From an uncultured Oscillospiraceae bacterium (GTDB lineage: Bacteria; Bacillota; Clostridia; Oscillospirales; Oscillospiraceae): DNA of 64,000 bases. The position numbers were made by a program, and so were the translations under genes. Below are positions 24,395 to 32,664 of the stretch, in pieces. How positions within the stretch are numbered: the stretch's first letter is position 1; each line of letters opens with the position of its first letter. Location: positions 38,439-102,438 of the forward strand of contig CAJUEC010000004.1 of NCBI GenBank assembly GCA_910585155.1. Direction: 5' to 3'. The notes beneath the pieces are model-generated. The model had not been told where the DNA came from, did no database searches, and saw nothing but the letters and a program-made list of their open reading frames with translations.

Positions 24395-25114
24395 ATGGAG
24401 ATTAAATTGGATCTGCACGTCCATTCCGAGCGCTCCCCGGACGGGGTGATGACCATCGAGGAGATCGTCTCCCTGGCCCGCGCCAGGGGGCTGCACGGCG
24501 CGGCGGTGTGCGACCACGACCTGGCCCTCACCGAACCGCCCCAATTCGACGGCTTCCTCCTCATACCCGGCGTGGAGGTGTCCACCCAGCTGGGCCACCT
24601 GCTGGGACTGTTCGTCACCGGGCCGGTGGACACCCGGGATTTTTTTGAGGCGGTGGAGGCCATCCACGGCCAGGGGGGGCTGGCGGTGCTGGCCCACCCC
24701 TTTGAGCACAGCCGGGACGGGGCCCGCCTGGCCCCCGCCGTGCCCCTGCTGGACGGGATCGAGGTTTGGAACAGCCGGGCGGACCGGAAGCTCCACGACG
24801 CCAACGCCCTGGCCCGCAGCTTTGCCCAGGTGTGCGGCCTGCGGCCCTTCGGGGGCAGCGACGCCCACTGCCCCCAGGAGGTGGGTAACGGCTTCACCGC
24901 GGTGGAGGCGGAGGCCCTCACCCTGGAGTCCGTCAGGGACGCCCTGCTGCGGGGGGACGCCCGGCCCCAGGGGGTGCGCAGCCGGGCCTGGTACGCCGCC
25001 CGCAGCCAGCTGACCAAGCGGCGCAAAACCGGGGCCGGCCCCCTGAGCTACGCGAAATGGGCGGCCTTTGCCGCCAAATGCTGCGCCCAGGACATTTTTT
25101 GGAGGGGGGAGTAA
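24395..25114 (+). CDS. PHP-domain metal-dependent phosphoesterase
   Basis: 239 residues. All PHP metal motifs are visible: DLHVHSERSPDG, VCDHD, IPGVEVS, VLAHPFEHS and FGGSDAHC. Such proteins hydrolyse phosphate esters, for example histidinol-phosphate or nucleotide phosphates. The last 40 residues are basic (RSQLTKRRKT). The ATG at 24395 lies two bases after the stop of the ATP-grasp gene and has AGAAGG upstream. Confidence 0.8.
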   Translation: MEIKLDLHVHSERSPDGVMTIEEIVSLARARGLHGAAVCDHDLALTEPPQFDGFLLIPGVEVSTQLGHLLGLFVTGPVDTRDFFEAVEAIHGQGGLAVLAHPFEHSRDGARLAPAVPLLDGIEVWNSRADRKLHDANALARSFAQVCGLRPFGGSDAHCPQEVGNGFTAVEAEALTLESVRDALLRGDARPQGVRSRAWYAARSQLTKRRKTGAGPLSYAKWAAFAAKCCAQDIFWRGE

Positions 25115-25117
25115 GCC

Positions 25118-26398
25118 ATGTCGCTCATGGTAAAAGTCGGGAAAAAGGGGAAGCAGCTGGTGAAAAAGCTGCTCCCGGAGGAGAAGCGCCGCCTGAGCTA
25201 CACCCGGCGGATCGAGCGGGTGAAAACCGCCCGGCGGATCTGCGCCATGACCTTTGACGACGGGCCCATGGACCTGCCCGCCGCCCCGGACCGGTTCGGC
25301 GGCCGGTCCCTCACCGACGTGCTGCTGGACACGCTGGCCCAGTTTGGGGCCAAGGGCACCTTTGACGTCATCGGGGACACCAGCGAGAACTACCCCGACC
25401 AGGCGGGCAGGCTGGGCAGCGCCGCCTGGGGGGGGATCAAATTTGACCACTACCCCGACCTGGGCCGGGACGACCGGGGGGGCGCCGTCCACAGCGACCG
25501 GCTCATCCGCCGCATCCTGGACGAGGGGCACCAGATCACCAACCACGGCTACCGCCACATCATCTTCGGCAAAAAGCCCTTTGTCTACGGGGCCCGGGAG
25601 TATCTGGGCACCGCGGACCGGGCGGTGGAGGACCTGAACCGGCTGGACCAGCTGCTGCGGGAGCGGTACGGCTACCAGATCACCCTGTCCCGCCCGCCCC
25701 ACTACGTGGACGTCATGCAGGACGGCTTCACCAGCTACGACGTGTACGACCGGCTGGGCTACCAGTACATGGCCGCCTCCTTCGACGGGGCGGGCTGGCT
25801 GCCCTCCACCTTGTCCGACCCGGACGCCGCGCTGGAGGCGGAGGCGGCCGCCATGGAGGGGCCCATGCGGGCCGCGCTGGAGCGGGACCCGGACTTCTTC
25901 TGCGGACAGATCATCTTCCAGAAGGACGGCTACAACATGGCCAAGCGGACCCCGGTGGCCTTCGGGCTGCCCCGGCAGCTGGCGCTTCTGCGGGAGTACG
26001 GCTACCAGGTGGTGACGGTGGGGGAGCTGATGGAGGAGAGCCCCTTCGCCGACCTGGACCGGGGGGACCCGCTGTTTGGCAAGCTGTGCCGGCTGCAAGA
26101 GGACCGGGCGGTGGCCTACTCGGACAACCGCCTTCGGCTGGACCAGCCCATGACCTGGGGGGAGCTGGCCATGCTGCTGTGCCCCAAGGAGGAGGCCATG
26201 GCCCGCCGCTGGGGGAAGATCCGGCGCACGGGCAGGCACGAGCACGCCTACTGCGGCGCGATGGAGTGGTGCGTGGAAAAGGGGCTCATCCCCAAGGGGG
26301 CCGGACCGGACCGCCCGGTCAAGGCCCTGCCCGCCGGCCGCTTTGCCCCGGCGGAGGGCCTCACCCGGCGGCAGGTGTATGAGGCGTATCAGGAGTGA
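25118..26398 (+). CDS. Polysaccharide deacetylase (NodB-like) with C-terminal SLH-like extension, no signal peptide
   Basis: 426 residues. The NodB homology region shows AMTFDDGPMD (catalytic Asp and metal Asp) near residue 45, and NHGYRH, a metal-binding HxxxH variant, near 147. The part from about residue 325 (YSDNRLRLDQPMTWGELAMLL, GAMEWCVEKGLIPKG) looks like degenerate SLH repeats. No signal peptide or N-terminal membrane segment is seen; the N-terminus is basic. So the protein seems cytoplasmic, or is exported in an unusual way. Substrate unknown; it probably acts with the two preceding enzymes. Confidence 0.75.
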   Translation: MSLMVKVGKKGKQLVKKLLPEEKRRLSYTRRIERVKTARRICAMTFDDGPMDLPAAPDRFGGRSLTDVLLDTLAQFGAKGTFDVIGDTSENYPDQAGRLGSAAWGGIKFDHYPDLGRDDRGGAVHSDRLIRRILDEGHQITNHGYRHIIFGKKPFVYGAREYLGTADRAVEDLNRLDQLLRERYGYQITLSRPPHYVDVMQDGFTSYDVYDRLGYQYMAASFDGAGWLPSTLSDPDAALEAEAAAMEGPMRAALERDPDFFCGQIIFQKDGYNMAKRTPVAFGLPRQLALLREYGYQVVTVGELMEESPFADLDRGDPLFGKLCRLQEDRAVAYSDNRLRLDQPMTWGELAMLLCPKEEAMARRWGKIRRTGRHEHAYCGAMEWCVEKGLIPKGAGPDRPVKALPAGRFAPAEGLTRRQVYEAYQE

Positions 26399-26403
26399 AA
26401 AGA

Positions 26404-26647
26404 GGCCCCGTCCGCCATGTGGCGGACGGGGCCGAGACCGTCGGAAAAGGCTTCGCCTTTTCCGACGGGTGGTTTGCGGTCCGCAGCGCGCACTCGCTGC
26501 GCTCGCACACTTGCGGACCGGGAAGTGTTTTCCGGCAGGCACATGTCCCGCCGGAAAACCAGTTTGACTTTTTTCGCGCCCGGGCGCGAACTCTGCGAGG
26601 CTTTTTCCACAAGCTGAGGCCCCGTCCGCCGTGTGGCGGACGGGGCC
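26404..26647. repeat. Cluster of hairpins flanked by two copies of one palindrome
   Basis: Almost the whole 296-base gap is dyads. The flanking hairpins are near-identical: GGCCCCGTCCGCC + 4-base loop + complement at 26404-26433 and 26618-26647. Between them are CCGTCGGAAAAGG/complement with loop CTTCG (26438-26468), a GCGGTCCGCA...TGCGGACCG structure (about 26476-26521), TTTCCGGC...GCCGGAAA (about 26528-26558) and CGCGCCCGGGCGCG (about 26575). Apart from serving as convergent terminators, the purpose is unclear. Confidence 0.7.
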
Positions 26648-26694
26648 TCTTCCATAGAACTTCAAAACGCGCTCCGCCCCGGGCGTTCCCCCGG

Positions 26695-27786
26695 TCAGCG
26701 CCCCTCCAGGGCCCGGGCGCACCGCTCCAGGTGGTCGGCCACCGGCAGGTGCTGGGGACAGGCCCGCTCACACTGGCCGCAGCGGATGCACTCCGACGCC
26801 AGCCCTCCCGCGGCGGTGGCCGCCCGGTAGTCGTCTGCGGCCTGGGCCGCCTGGCCCCCCAGCGACTTGTTCATCGCCGCGAAAATCTCGGGAATGGGGA
26901 TCCCCTTGGGACAGCCCTCCGTGCAGTAGCGGCAGGCGGTGCAGGGGATGGCGGCGGAGCGGCGCAGGATGTCCTGGGCCTGCCGGATGATCTGCCGCTC
27001 CCCCTCGTCCAGGGGGCGCAGGTCCGCCGTGCTGGCCAGATTGTCTCGCAGCTGCGCCATGTCCGACATGCCGGACAGCACCGTGAGCACCCCCTCCAGG
27101 GAGGCGGCAAAGCGGATGGCCCAGGAGGCGGGGGAGGCCCCGGGGGCGTGCTCCCGGAACAGCTCCTTCACCCCGGCGGGCGGGTCGGCCAGCCGACCGC
27201 CCTTCACCGGCTCCATGATGACCACAGGCTTGTTGTGCCGCCGGGCCGTCTCATAGTTGGCCCGGGCGGCCACCTTGGGGTCCTCCCAGTCGGCGTAATT
27301 GATCTGGAGCTGGACAAACTCCGCCTCCGGGTGGTCGGTGAGCAGCCGGTCCAGCAGGTCGGGCCCGCCGTGGAAGGAGAAGCCCAGGCGGCGGATCACG
27401 CCCTTCTCCCGCTGCTGCCTGGCGAAGTCCCACAGGTGGAACTGCTCGTATTTGGCAAAGTTCTCCTCCTGGAGGGCGTGGAGGAGGTAGTAGTCAAAAT
27501 ACCCCGCCCCGGTGCGCTCCAGGCTGATCCGGAGCTGATCCTTGGCCTCCTCCTCAGAGGCGGCCGCCATGGCGTTTACCTTGGTGGCCAGGGTGTAGGA
27601 CTCCCGGGGGTGGCGGGCCACCAGCGTCCTCCCCGCCGCCTCCTCCGAGCCCGGATAGACGTAGGCCGTGTCAAAATAGGTTCCCCCGGACGCCAGGAAC
27701 AGGTCCACCATCTCGTTGACCTGGCTGTCGTCGATGAGCTCGCCCTTTTTCGGCAGCCGCATCAGACCAAACCCCAATTTTCCCAT
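26695..27786 (-). CDS. Aldo/keto reductase with C-terminal 2x[4Fe-4S] ferredoxin domain
   Basis: 363 residues. The first 270 or so form an aldo/keto reductase barrel (FGLMRLPKKG, YFDTAYVYPGSE with the catalytic Tyr, FSFHGGP). The C-terminus has two ferredoxin-type motifs, CTACRYCTEGCPKGIP and CIRCGQCERACPQHLPV, which can hold two [4Fe-4S] clusters. This class is common in anaerobes; substrates are mostly unknown. A CdaR/PucR-type regulator gene lies upstream on the same strand, with a terminator between them. Confidence 0.88.
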   Translation of the reverse strand: MGKLGFGLMRLPKKGELIDDSQVNEMVDLFLASGGTYFDTAYVYPGSEEAAGRTLVARHPRESYTLATKVNAMAAASEEEAKDQLRISLERTGAGYFDYYLLHALQEENFAKYEQFHLWDFARQQREKGVIRRLGFSFHGGPDLLDRLLTDHPEAEFVQLQINYADWEDPKVAARANYETARRHNKPVVIMEPVKGGRLADPPAGVKELFREHAPGASPASWAIRFAASLEGVLTVLSGMSDMAQLRDNLASTADLRPLDEGERQIIRQAQDILRRSAAIPCTACRYCTEGCPKGIPIPEIFAAMNKSLGGQAAQAADDYRAATAAGGLASECIRCGQCERACPQHLPVADHLERCARALEGR

Positions 27787-27822
27787 ATCTCTCCCGTCCT
27801 TCCGTTATGCTGCCGCCCGCCC

Positions 27823-27873
27823 AAAAAACGGGCCTTGAGCGGAAAGCCGCCCCTTCCGGACGGCTTTCTCAAG
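27823..27873 (-). terminator. Intrinsic terminator of the CdaR/PucR-type gene
   Basis: On the minus strand CTTGAG-AAAGCCG ... CGGCTTT-CCG-CTCAAG forms a two-part stem, followed within five bases by TTTTTT (27823-27828). Confidence 0.7.
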
Positions 27874-28965
27874 TCAGGATTCAATTCCCCGGCTCACCAG
27901 GTACTTCTTTACCATCAGCGCCACCTTGAAGGTGATGGCGTCGTCAAACTCCCGCAGGTCCAGGCCGGTGAGCTTCTTGATCTTCTCCAGCCGGTAGACC
28001 AGGGTATTGCGGTGGACAAAGAGCTTCCGGGCGGTCTCGGACACGTTGAGGTTGTTCTCGAAGAACTTGTTGATGGTGAACAGCGTCTCCTGGTCCAGCG
28101 CGTCGATGGGGTTCTTTTTGAACACCTCCCGCAGGAACATCTCACACAGGGTGGTGGGCAGCTGGTAGATGAGCCGCCCGATGCCCAGATTCTCATAGTT
28201 GATGATAGACCGCTCCGTCTCAAACACCTTGCCCACATCGATGGCCACCTGGGCCTCCTTGTAGGTGCGGGCCAGGTCCCGGATGTGGCCCACGATGGTG
28301 CCGATGCCCACCACCGTCTTGATCCCCAGGTCCCGGGTGAGGGCCTCCTGGACGGTCTGGGCGATCTTGTGCAGCTCCCGGGCGTCGGAATTCTCCCCCA
28401 GGTGCTTCACCAGGGCCACATCCGTCTCGCTGACGGACAGCACAAAGTCGGTCTGCTTGTCCGGGTACAGCCCGGAGACCACGTCCAGCGCGGACACGTC
28501 GGGGGCGCCCAGCTGGCGCACCAGAATCACCGCCCGGGGGGCCTCGGACACAAAGTGCAGCTCCTTGGCCCGGACGTAGATATCCCCCAGCAGGATGTTG
28601 TCACACAGAATATTTTTGACAAAGGTGGCCTTGTCGTTTTTCTCCTCGTAGTAGGCCTTGGCGCCGTTGAGGGCGATCACCGCCATGGAGCAGATCAGCG
28701 CGGCCCGCTCATCCTCCCCCCGGACAAAGGCGGCGTAGTCGAACTGGTTGTTCCAGCCGGGTAGCGCCTTGAAGGTGAAGCCGCCGCTGACCACCGTGGA
28801 GTCCTGCTCCGCCGTCAGCAGCGCCGCCGCGCCACCCCACTTCTCCCCAATGCAGGCCAGCTCATTGCAGGCCACCACAGTGCCCTGCTCGTCGATGACC
28901 CCTACAGCCCGGTCGGAACAGTCCTTCATCTGAAGAACGACGCTTTGAAAGATCCTGCTGGACAT
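27874..28965 (-). CDS. PucR/CdaR-type helix-turn-helix regulator
   Basis: 363 residues. The N-terminal part (about 1-110) resembles a sensor domain (GVIDEQGTVVACNELACIG), the middle is a GGDEF-like region typical of CdaR proteins, and the last 70 residues hold the PucR-type helix-turn-helix NNLNVSETARKLFVHRNTLVYRLEKI. Members control sugar-acid or purine catabolism genes. The target here is unknown. It has a strong promoter of its own and a terminator before the reductase gene. Confidence 0.8.
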   Translation of the reverse strand: MSSRIFQSVVLQMKDCSDRAVGVIDEQGTVVACNELACIGEKWGGAAALLTAEQDSTVVSGGFTFKALPGWNNQFDYAAFVRGEDERAALICSMAVIALNGAKAYYEEKNDKATFVKNILCDNILLGDIYVRAKELHFVSEAPRAVILVRQLGAPDVSALDVVSGLYPDKQTDFVLSVSETDVALVKHLGENSDARELHKIAQTVQEALTRDLGIKTVVGIGTIVGHIRDLARTYKEAQVAIDVGKVFETERSIINYENLGIGRLIYQLPTTLCEMFLREVFKKNPIDALDQETLFTINKFFENNLNVSETARKLFVHRNTLVYRLEKIKKLTGLDLREFDDAITFKVALMVKKYLVSRGIES

Positions 28966-29041
28966 TGCGTTTTCTCCTTTCTATGCGGCCGGCAACGGGG
29001 CGCTCCGCCACTTTGTCGATTTTCCATACACTCGCTTTTTT

Positions 29042-29070
29042 ATTATACCGATTCTCTTAGGGGATTTCAA
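29042..29070 (-). promoter_or_regulatory. Promoter of the PucR/CdaR-type gene
   Basis: Minus-strand TTGAAA (29065-29070), 17-base spacer, TATAAT (29042-29047), within an AT-rich 149-base gap. Confidence 0.7.
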
Positions 29071-29114
29071 TAGTTTTTTGAAATTATTTTGTTGAATCTG
29101 CCAAAATTTTCGTT

Positions 29115-29816
29115 CTAATGACTGAAAATCCCCTTCCGCTCCTCCTCGTTCAGCGGCCTCCACCCGCCCCGGGGCAGGTCCTGGTCCAGCGTCAGGGGGC
29201 CGAAGCGCACCCGCTTTAAATAGGTCACCGGCTTGCCCCGCGCGGCCATCATCCGCTTCACCTGGTGGTACTTCCCCTCGTGCAGGGTGATGTGGGCGCT
29301 GCCGGGGGACAGCGGCTCCAGTTCCCCGGGCAGGCATTCGTAGCCGTCCCCCAGGGTCACCCCCCGCCGGACGGCCTCCACGTCGCCCTCGTCCAGCGCG
29401 CCGTCCACCTCGATGTAATACACCTTGTCCACGTGGCTCCTGGGGGCCAGCAGCCGGTGGGCCAGGGGGCCGTCGTTGGTGAGCAGCACCAGCCCCTCCG
29501 CGTCCTTGTCCAGCCGCCCGGCGGGAAACAGGCCCAGACCCCGGTACTCCTCCCCCAGCAGGTCCAGCACCGTCCGCTCCCCCGGCTCGTCGGTGGAGGA
29601 CACCACCCCCGCCGGCTTGTTCAGCATGAGGTACACCGGCCCGCCGGACCCGACGGGGGCGCCGTCCACCGTGACGGCGGCATCCTCCCCCACCTTGGCC
29701 TCCGGCGCGCGGCAGGGGACGCCGTCCACCGCCGCCCGGCCCGCCCGGATCAGCTCCCGGGCCTCCTTCCGGCTCCACTTCCCCGTGGATGCCAGCCGCT
29801 TGTCCAGCCGTTCCAC
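29115..29816 (-). CDS. 16S/23S rRNA pseudouridine synthase (RsuA/RluB family)
   Basis: 233 residues. The N-terminal S4 RNA-binding domain (RLDKRLASTGKWSRKEARELI) is followed by the synthase domain with YLMLNKPAGVVSS and the catalytic Asp in FPAGRLDKDAEGLVLL, then HEGKYHQVKRMM. It isomerises one rRNA uridine; which site cannot be told. The frame runs further upstream, but AAGGGAGG sits seven bases before the GTG at 29816, which matches the usual N-terminus. Confidence 0.88.
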   Translation of the reverse strand: MERLDKRLASTGKWSRKEARELIRAGRAAVDGVPCRAPEAKVGEDAAVTVDGAPVGSGGPVYLMLNKPAGVVSSTDEPGERTVLDLLGEEYRGLGLFPAGRLDKDAEGLVLLTNDGPLAHRLLAPRSHVDKVYYIEVDGALDEGDVEAVRRGVTLGDGYECLPGELEPLSPGSAHITLHEGKYHQVKRMMAARGKPVTYLKRVRFGPLTLDQDLPRGGWRPLNEEERKGIFSH

Positions 29817-29913
29817 CGCCGTTCCTCCCTTCTCGCAGGCCCACACGGCCATCATATTGTGGGCCTCCGATTCATATTCTTTACCCTGAGAACTCATGAA
29901 AGGTCGTGGTAGC

Positions 29914-30447
29914 ATGATCATCTTCACGGCGCGCCTACCAAAGAGACGGCTGCTGGCGGCTGGGTCCGCCGCCCTTTGCCTGGCGGCCGCCGCCCTCGCC
30001 CTGGCCCTCACCCTGGGCGGACGGGCGGTGACCGCCTCGGCGGAGGTGAAGAACATCCGGGATAACGACGACCGTCTGGCCTATCTCAGCGGCCTGGGCT
30101 GGCAGGTGTCCCCCCAGCCCCTGGCCGCGGAGGAACTGCTGATCCCCGAGGAGTTCGACGAGAGCTACGAGGGCTATCTCCGCCTCCAGTCAGACCAGGG
30201 CTTCGACCTCACCCGCTACCGGGGCAAGCGGGTCAAGCGGTACACCTATCAGGTGACCAACTATCCCGGCCAGACCGAGCCGGTGCAGCTGGCCCTGCTC
30301 ATCTACAAAAACCGGGTGGTGGGCGGGCAGATCCAGTCCTCCTCCGGCAGCTTTCTCCACGGGCTGACCCTGCCCCCGTCCGGCCAGAGCGCCGCCCCGG
30401 AGTCCGCCCCTCCCCCCTCGGCCCAGCCCACGGGGGAGACCATCTGA
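29914..30447 (+). CDS. DUF4830-type membrane-anchored protein
   Basis: 177 residues from the start at 29914 (an in-frame ATG at 29896 is also possible). One N-terminal membrane segment (about 13-36) is followed by an extracellular domain with LAYLSGLGWQV, LLIPEEFDESYEGYLRLQ, QGFDLTRYRGKRVKRYTYQ and a Pro/Ser-rich tail, the pattern of the DUF4830 family of Clostridia. Role unknown. The gene is divergent from the pseudouridine synthase. Confidence 0.75.
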   Translation: MIIFTARLPKRRLLAAGSAALCLAAAALALALTLGGRAVTASAEVKNIRDNDDRLAYLSGLGWQVSPQPLAAEELLIPEEFDESYEGYLRLQSDQGFDLTRYRGKRVKRYTYQVTNYPGQTEPVQLALLIYKNRVVGGQIQSSSGSFLHGLTLPPSGQSAAPESAPPPSAQPTGETI

Positions 30448-30521
30448 GCCCCCGGGAACCGCCCGCGGGCCGTCTGCGCCGGGCCGCCCCACAGGCCGGC
30501 GGCGCGGCTTCTCAAACAAAA

Positions 30522-30555
30522 CAAGGGAGGCGCGCGGGCGTCTCCCTTGCTGTTT
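30522..30555. terminator. Terminator between DUF4830 gene and nagA
   Basis: Stem CAAGGGAGGCGC (30522-30533) against GCGTCTCCCTTG, with one G-T pair, followed by CTGTTTC; the left flank is AAACAAAA, so it can serve both convergent genes. Confidence 0.65.
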
Positions 30556-30575
30556 CATCACTGGGGATCAGGCGC

Positions 30576-31694
30576 TCAAACCACCTGTTTTCCCTGGAAA
30601 AATACGGCCTTTACCTCCAGATCGCCGTTCAGCACCACCACGTTGGCCCGCTTGCCCGGCTCCAGGCTGCCCACCCGGTCGAAAATGCCGATGGCCTGGG
30701 CGGGGTTCACCGCCGCAGCCCGCACCGCGTCCGCCAGAGGGATGCCAAAGGAGACGGCGGCCTTCAGGCAGGCCATCAGGTCGGTGGCCGAGCCGGCGAT
30801 GGTGCCGTCCGCCAGGGTGGCCAGCGGGCCCTTGACGGTGACCTCCTGACCGCCCAGATCGTACTTGCCGTCGGACATGCCCGCGGCCCGCATGGTGTCC
30901 GAGATGAGCACCACCCGGTCCGGGCCGAACATTTTGAAGGTGGCCCGCACCACGCTGGGGTGGATGTGCACCCCGTCGGAGATGAGCTCCACCCGGCTCC
31001 AGGGGCTGTCCAGCGCCGCCCCCACCACGCCGGGGGCACGGTGGGTGAAGCCGGGCATGGCGTTGAACAGGTGGGTGACCTCCCGGGCGCCCAGGCGGAA
31101 GGCCTCCAGCGCCGTATCATAGTCGGCGGTGGTGTGGGCCACCGCCACGTTCACGTCCTCGCTCACCTCGCGGATGAACTCCATGGCCCCCGGCAGCTCC
31201 GGGGCCACGGACACCAGCTTCACCAGCCCCTGGGCGGCCTCCATCAGCCTGCGGAGCATGGCCACGTCGGGGGCGTGGAGCCAAGCCCCGTTCTGGGCCC
31301 CCTTCTTCGCCTCGGACAGGAAGGGGCCCTCCAGATTGATGCCCACCAGCTCCGCGCCGGGGCGGCCCGCCCGCCTGTGCTCCGCCGCCACCTGGCAGAC
31401 CTTGGTCAGCCGGTCCTCCAGCAGGGTCATCCCCGCGGGACAAATCTGGGTCACCCCCCGGGACAGCTGGTACTCCGCCATGGCCTGGAGGCCGTCCCCG
31501 TCTCCGTCGGACAGGTCCGCCCCCACGCAGCCGTGGAAGTGCACGTCGGTGAGGCCGGGGATCACCCAGCAGCCAGAGGCGTCAAAGCTCCCGCCGTCCC
31601 GGCTGTCCGGGGTGAGCAGGGCGCCGTCAAAGCACACGTCCCGCTCCACAAAGCCCTTTTGCAGGTCAAATACCTTCCCGCCGGAAATTTTCAT
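30576..31694 (-). CDS. nagA: N-acetylglucosamine-6-phosphate deacetylase
   Basis: 372 residues; removes acetate from GlcNAc-6-P. The metal site and active-site motifs are present: PGLTDVHFHG, NLEGPFLS, VAVAHTTADY, VTHLFNAMPGFTHR, SDGVHIHP and the catalytic Asp in LISDTMRAAG. The start overlaps the nagB stop by four bases, so the two form one unit with nagB first. Likely controlled by the adjacent RpiR-type regulator. Confidence 0.93.
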   Translation of the reverse strand: MKISGGKVFDLQKGFVERDVCFDGALLTPDSRDGGSFDASGCWVIPGLTDVHFHGCVGADLSDGDGDGLQAMAEYQLSRGVTQICPAGMTLLEDRLTKVCQVAAEHRRAGRPGAELVGINLEGPFLSEAKKGAQNGAWLHAPDVAMLRRLMEAAQGLVKLVSVAPELPGAMEFIREVSEDVNVAVAHTTADYDTALEAFRLGAREVTHLFNAMPGFTHRAPGVVGAALDSPWSRVELISDGVHIHPSVVRATFKMFGPDRVVLISDTMRAAGMSDGKYDLGGQEVTVKGPLATLADGTIAGSATDLMACLKAAVSFGIPLADAVRAAAVNPAQAIGIFDRVGSLEPGKRANVVVLNGDLEVKAVFFQGKQVV

Positions 31695-32434
31695 CTCTTC
31701 TCAGCCTCCACCACGTGGGACAGCGCGCTCTCGTCCGCCACCAGGGTGACGTCGGGGTGGAGCTGGAGAATGGAGGCGGGCATATCCGGGGTGATGGGGC
31801 CGAAGAAGGCCTTGGCCACCGCGTCCGCCTTGTCCGCGCCGCTGGCCACCACCAGGATCTTCCGGGCCTTCATGATGGTGCCGATGCCCATGGTCAGGGC
31901 CTGGCGGGGCACGTCGCCGGCGCTGGCGAAGAAGCGGGCGTTGGCCTCGATGGTGCTCTCGGTCAGGTCCACCAGATGGGTGGCCACCGGGAACTCATCG
32001 CAGGGCTCGTTGAAGCCGATGTGGCCGTTCCGGCCCAGGCCCAGCAGCTGGAGGTCGGCGTAGCCCAGCTCCTGCACCGTCTGCTCATACCGGGCGCACT
32101 CCTCCCGGGCGTCCGGGGCCAGCCCGCTGGGCACGTTGGTGTTTTCCGGCCTGATGTCCACATGGTCGAACAGGTTGGTCTGCATGAAATAGCGATAGCT
32201 CTGGTCGTGGTCGGGGGCCAGCCCCACATACTCATCCAGATTCACCGAGCGCACCTCGGCAAAGCTCAAATCCCCCTGCTTGTACCACTCCACCAGCTGC
32301 TTGTAGGCCCCGACGGGGGTGGAGCCGGTGGCCAGGCCCAGCACGCAGTCCGGCTTGGACACCACCTGGGCGGCGATGACGGCGGCCGCCCTGCGGCTCA
32401 TGGCGTTGTAGTCCTTTTCCCGATAAATGCGCAT
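31691..32434 (-). CDS. nagB: Glucosamine-6-phosphate deaminase
   Basis: 247 residues; converts GlcN-6-P to fructose-6-P and ammonia. Motifs: LGLATGSTPVGAY, SVNLDEYVGL, LLGLGRNGHIGFNEP (catalytic His) and SAGDVPRQALTMG. The frame is open further upstream, but AGAGGTG sits eight bases before the ATG at 32434 and the family N-terminus is MRIY. A promoter and a RpiR-like operator lie upstream. Confidence 0.93.
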   Translation of the reverse strand: MRIYREKDYNAMSRRAAAVIAAQVVSKPDCVLGLATGSTPVGAYKQLVEWYKQGDLSFAEVRSVNLDEYVGLAPDHDQSYRYFMQTNLFDHVDIRPENTNVPSGLAPDAREECARYEQTVQELGYADLQLLGLGRNGHIGFNEPCDEFPVATHLVDLTESTIEANARFFASAGDVPRQALTMGIGTIMKARKILVVASGADKADAVAKAFFGPITPDMPASILQLHPDVTLVADESALSHVVEAEKR

Positions 32435-32557
32435 AATCCGTACACCTCTATAAATAGTAGTCCGACGGCAGAGCCGGCGGCATTGCCCCCAGGGGCGGGA
32501 CGGAGCCTGGCCCTTCGGCCGATTGAACGCGGTGCTCAAGCAAGGCTTCTGGTAAAG

Positions 32558-32586
32558 ATTGTATCGGCCCCGCCCGGTTTTGTCAA
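32558..32586 (-). promoter_or_regulatory. Promoter of nagB-nagA
   Basis: Minus-strand TTGACA (32581-32586), 17-base spacer, TACAAT (32558-32563). Confidence 0.75.
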
Positions 32587-32624
32587 TACGAGAATGAAAC
32601 CGATTTTTAGCTTTCTTGCCCAAT

Positions 32625-32636
32625 TGAAATTTTTCA
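32625..32636. promoter_or_regulatory. Putative RpiR-type operator upstream of nagBA
   Basis: TGAAATTTTTCA, a near-perfect dyad of the TGAAA-N-TTTCA type, 38 bases upstream of the -35 box. A similar dyad GAAAT-AAA-ATTTC (33731-33743) lies just upstream of the regulator's own promoter. Binding is inferred. Confidence 0.45.
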
Positions 32637-32664
32637 TCAATCGGGCCCGGCCCCCCGCGCGCCC

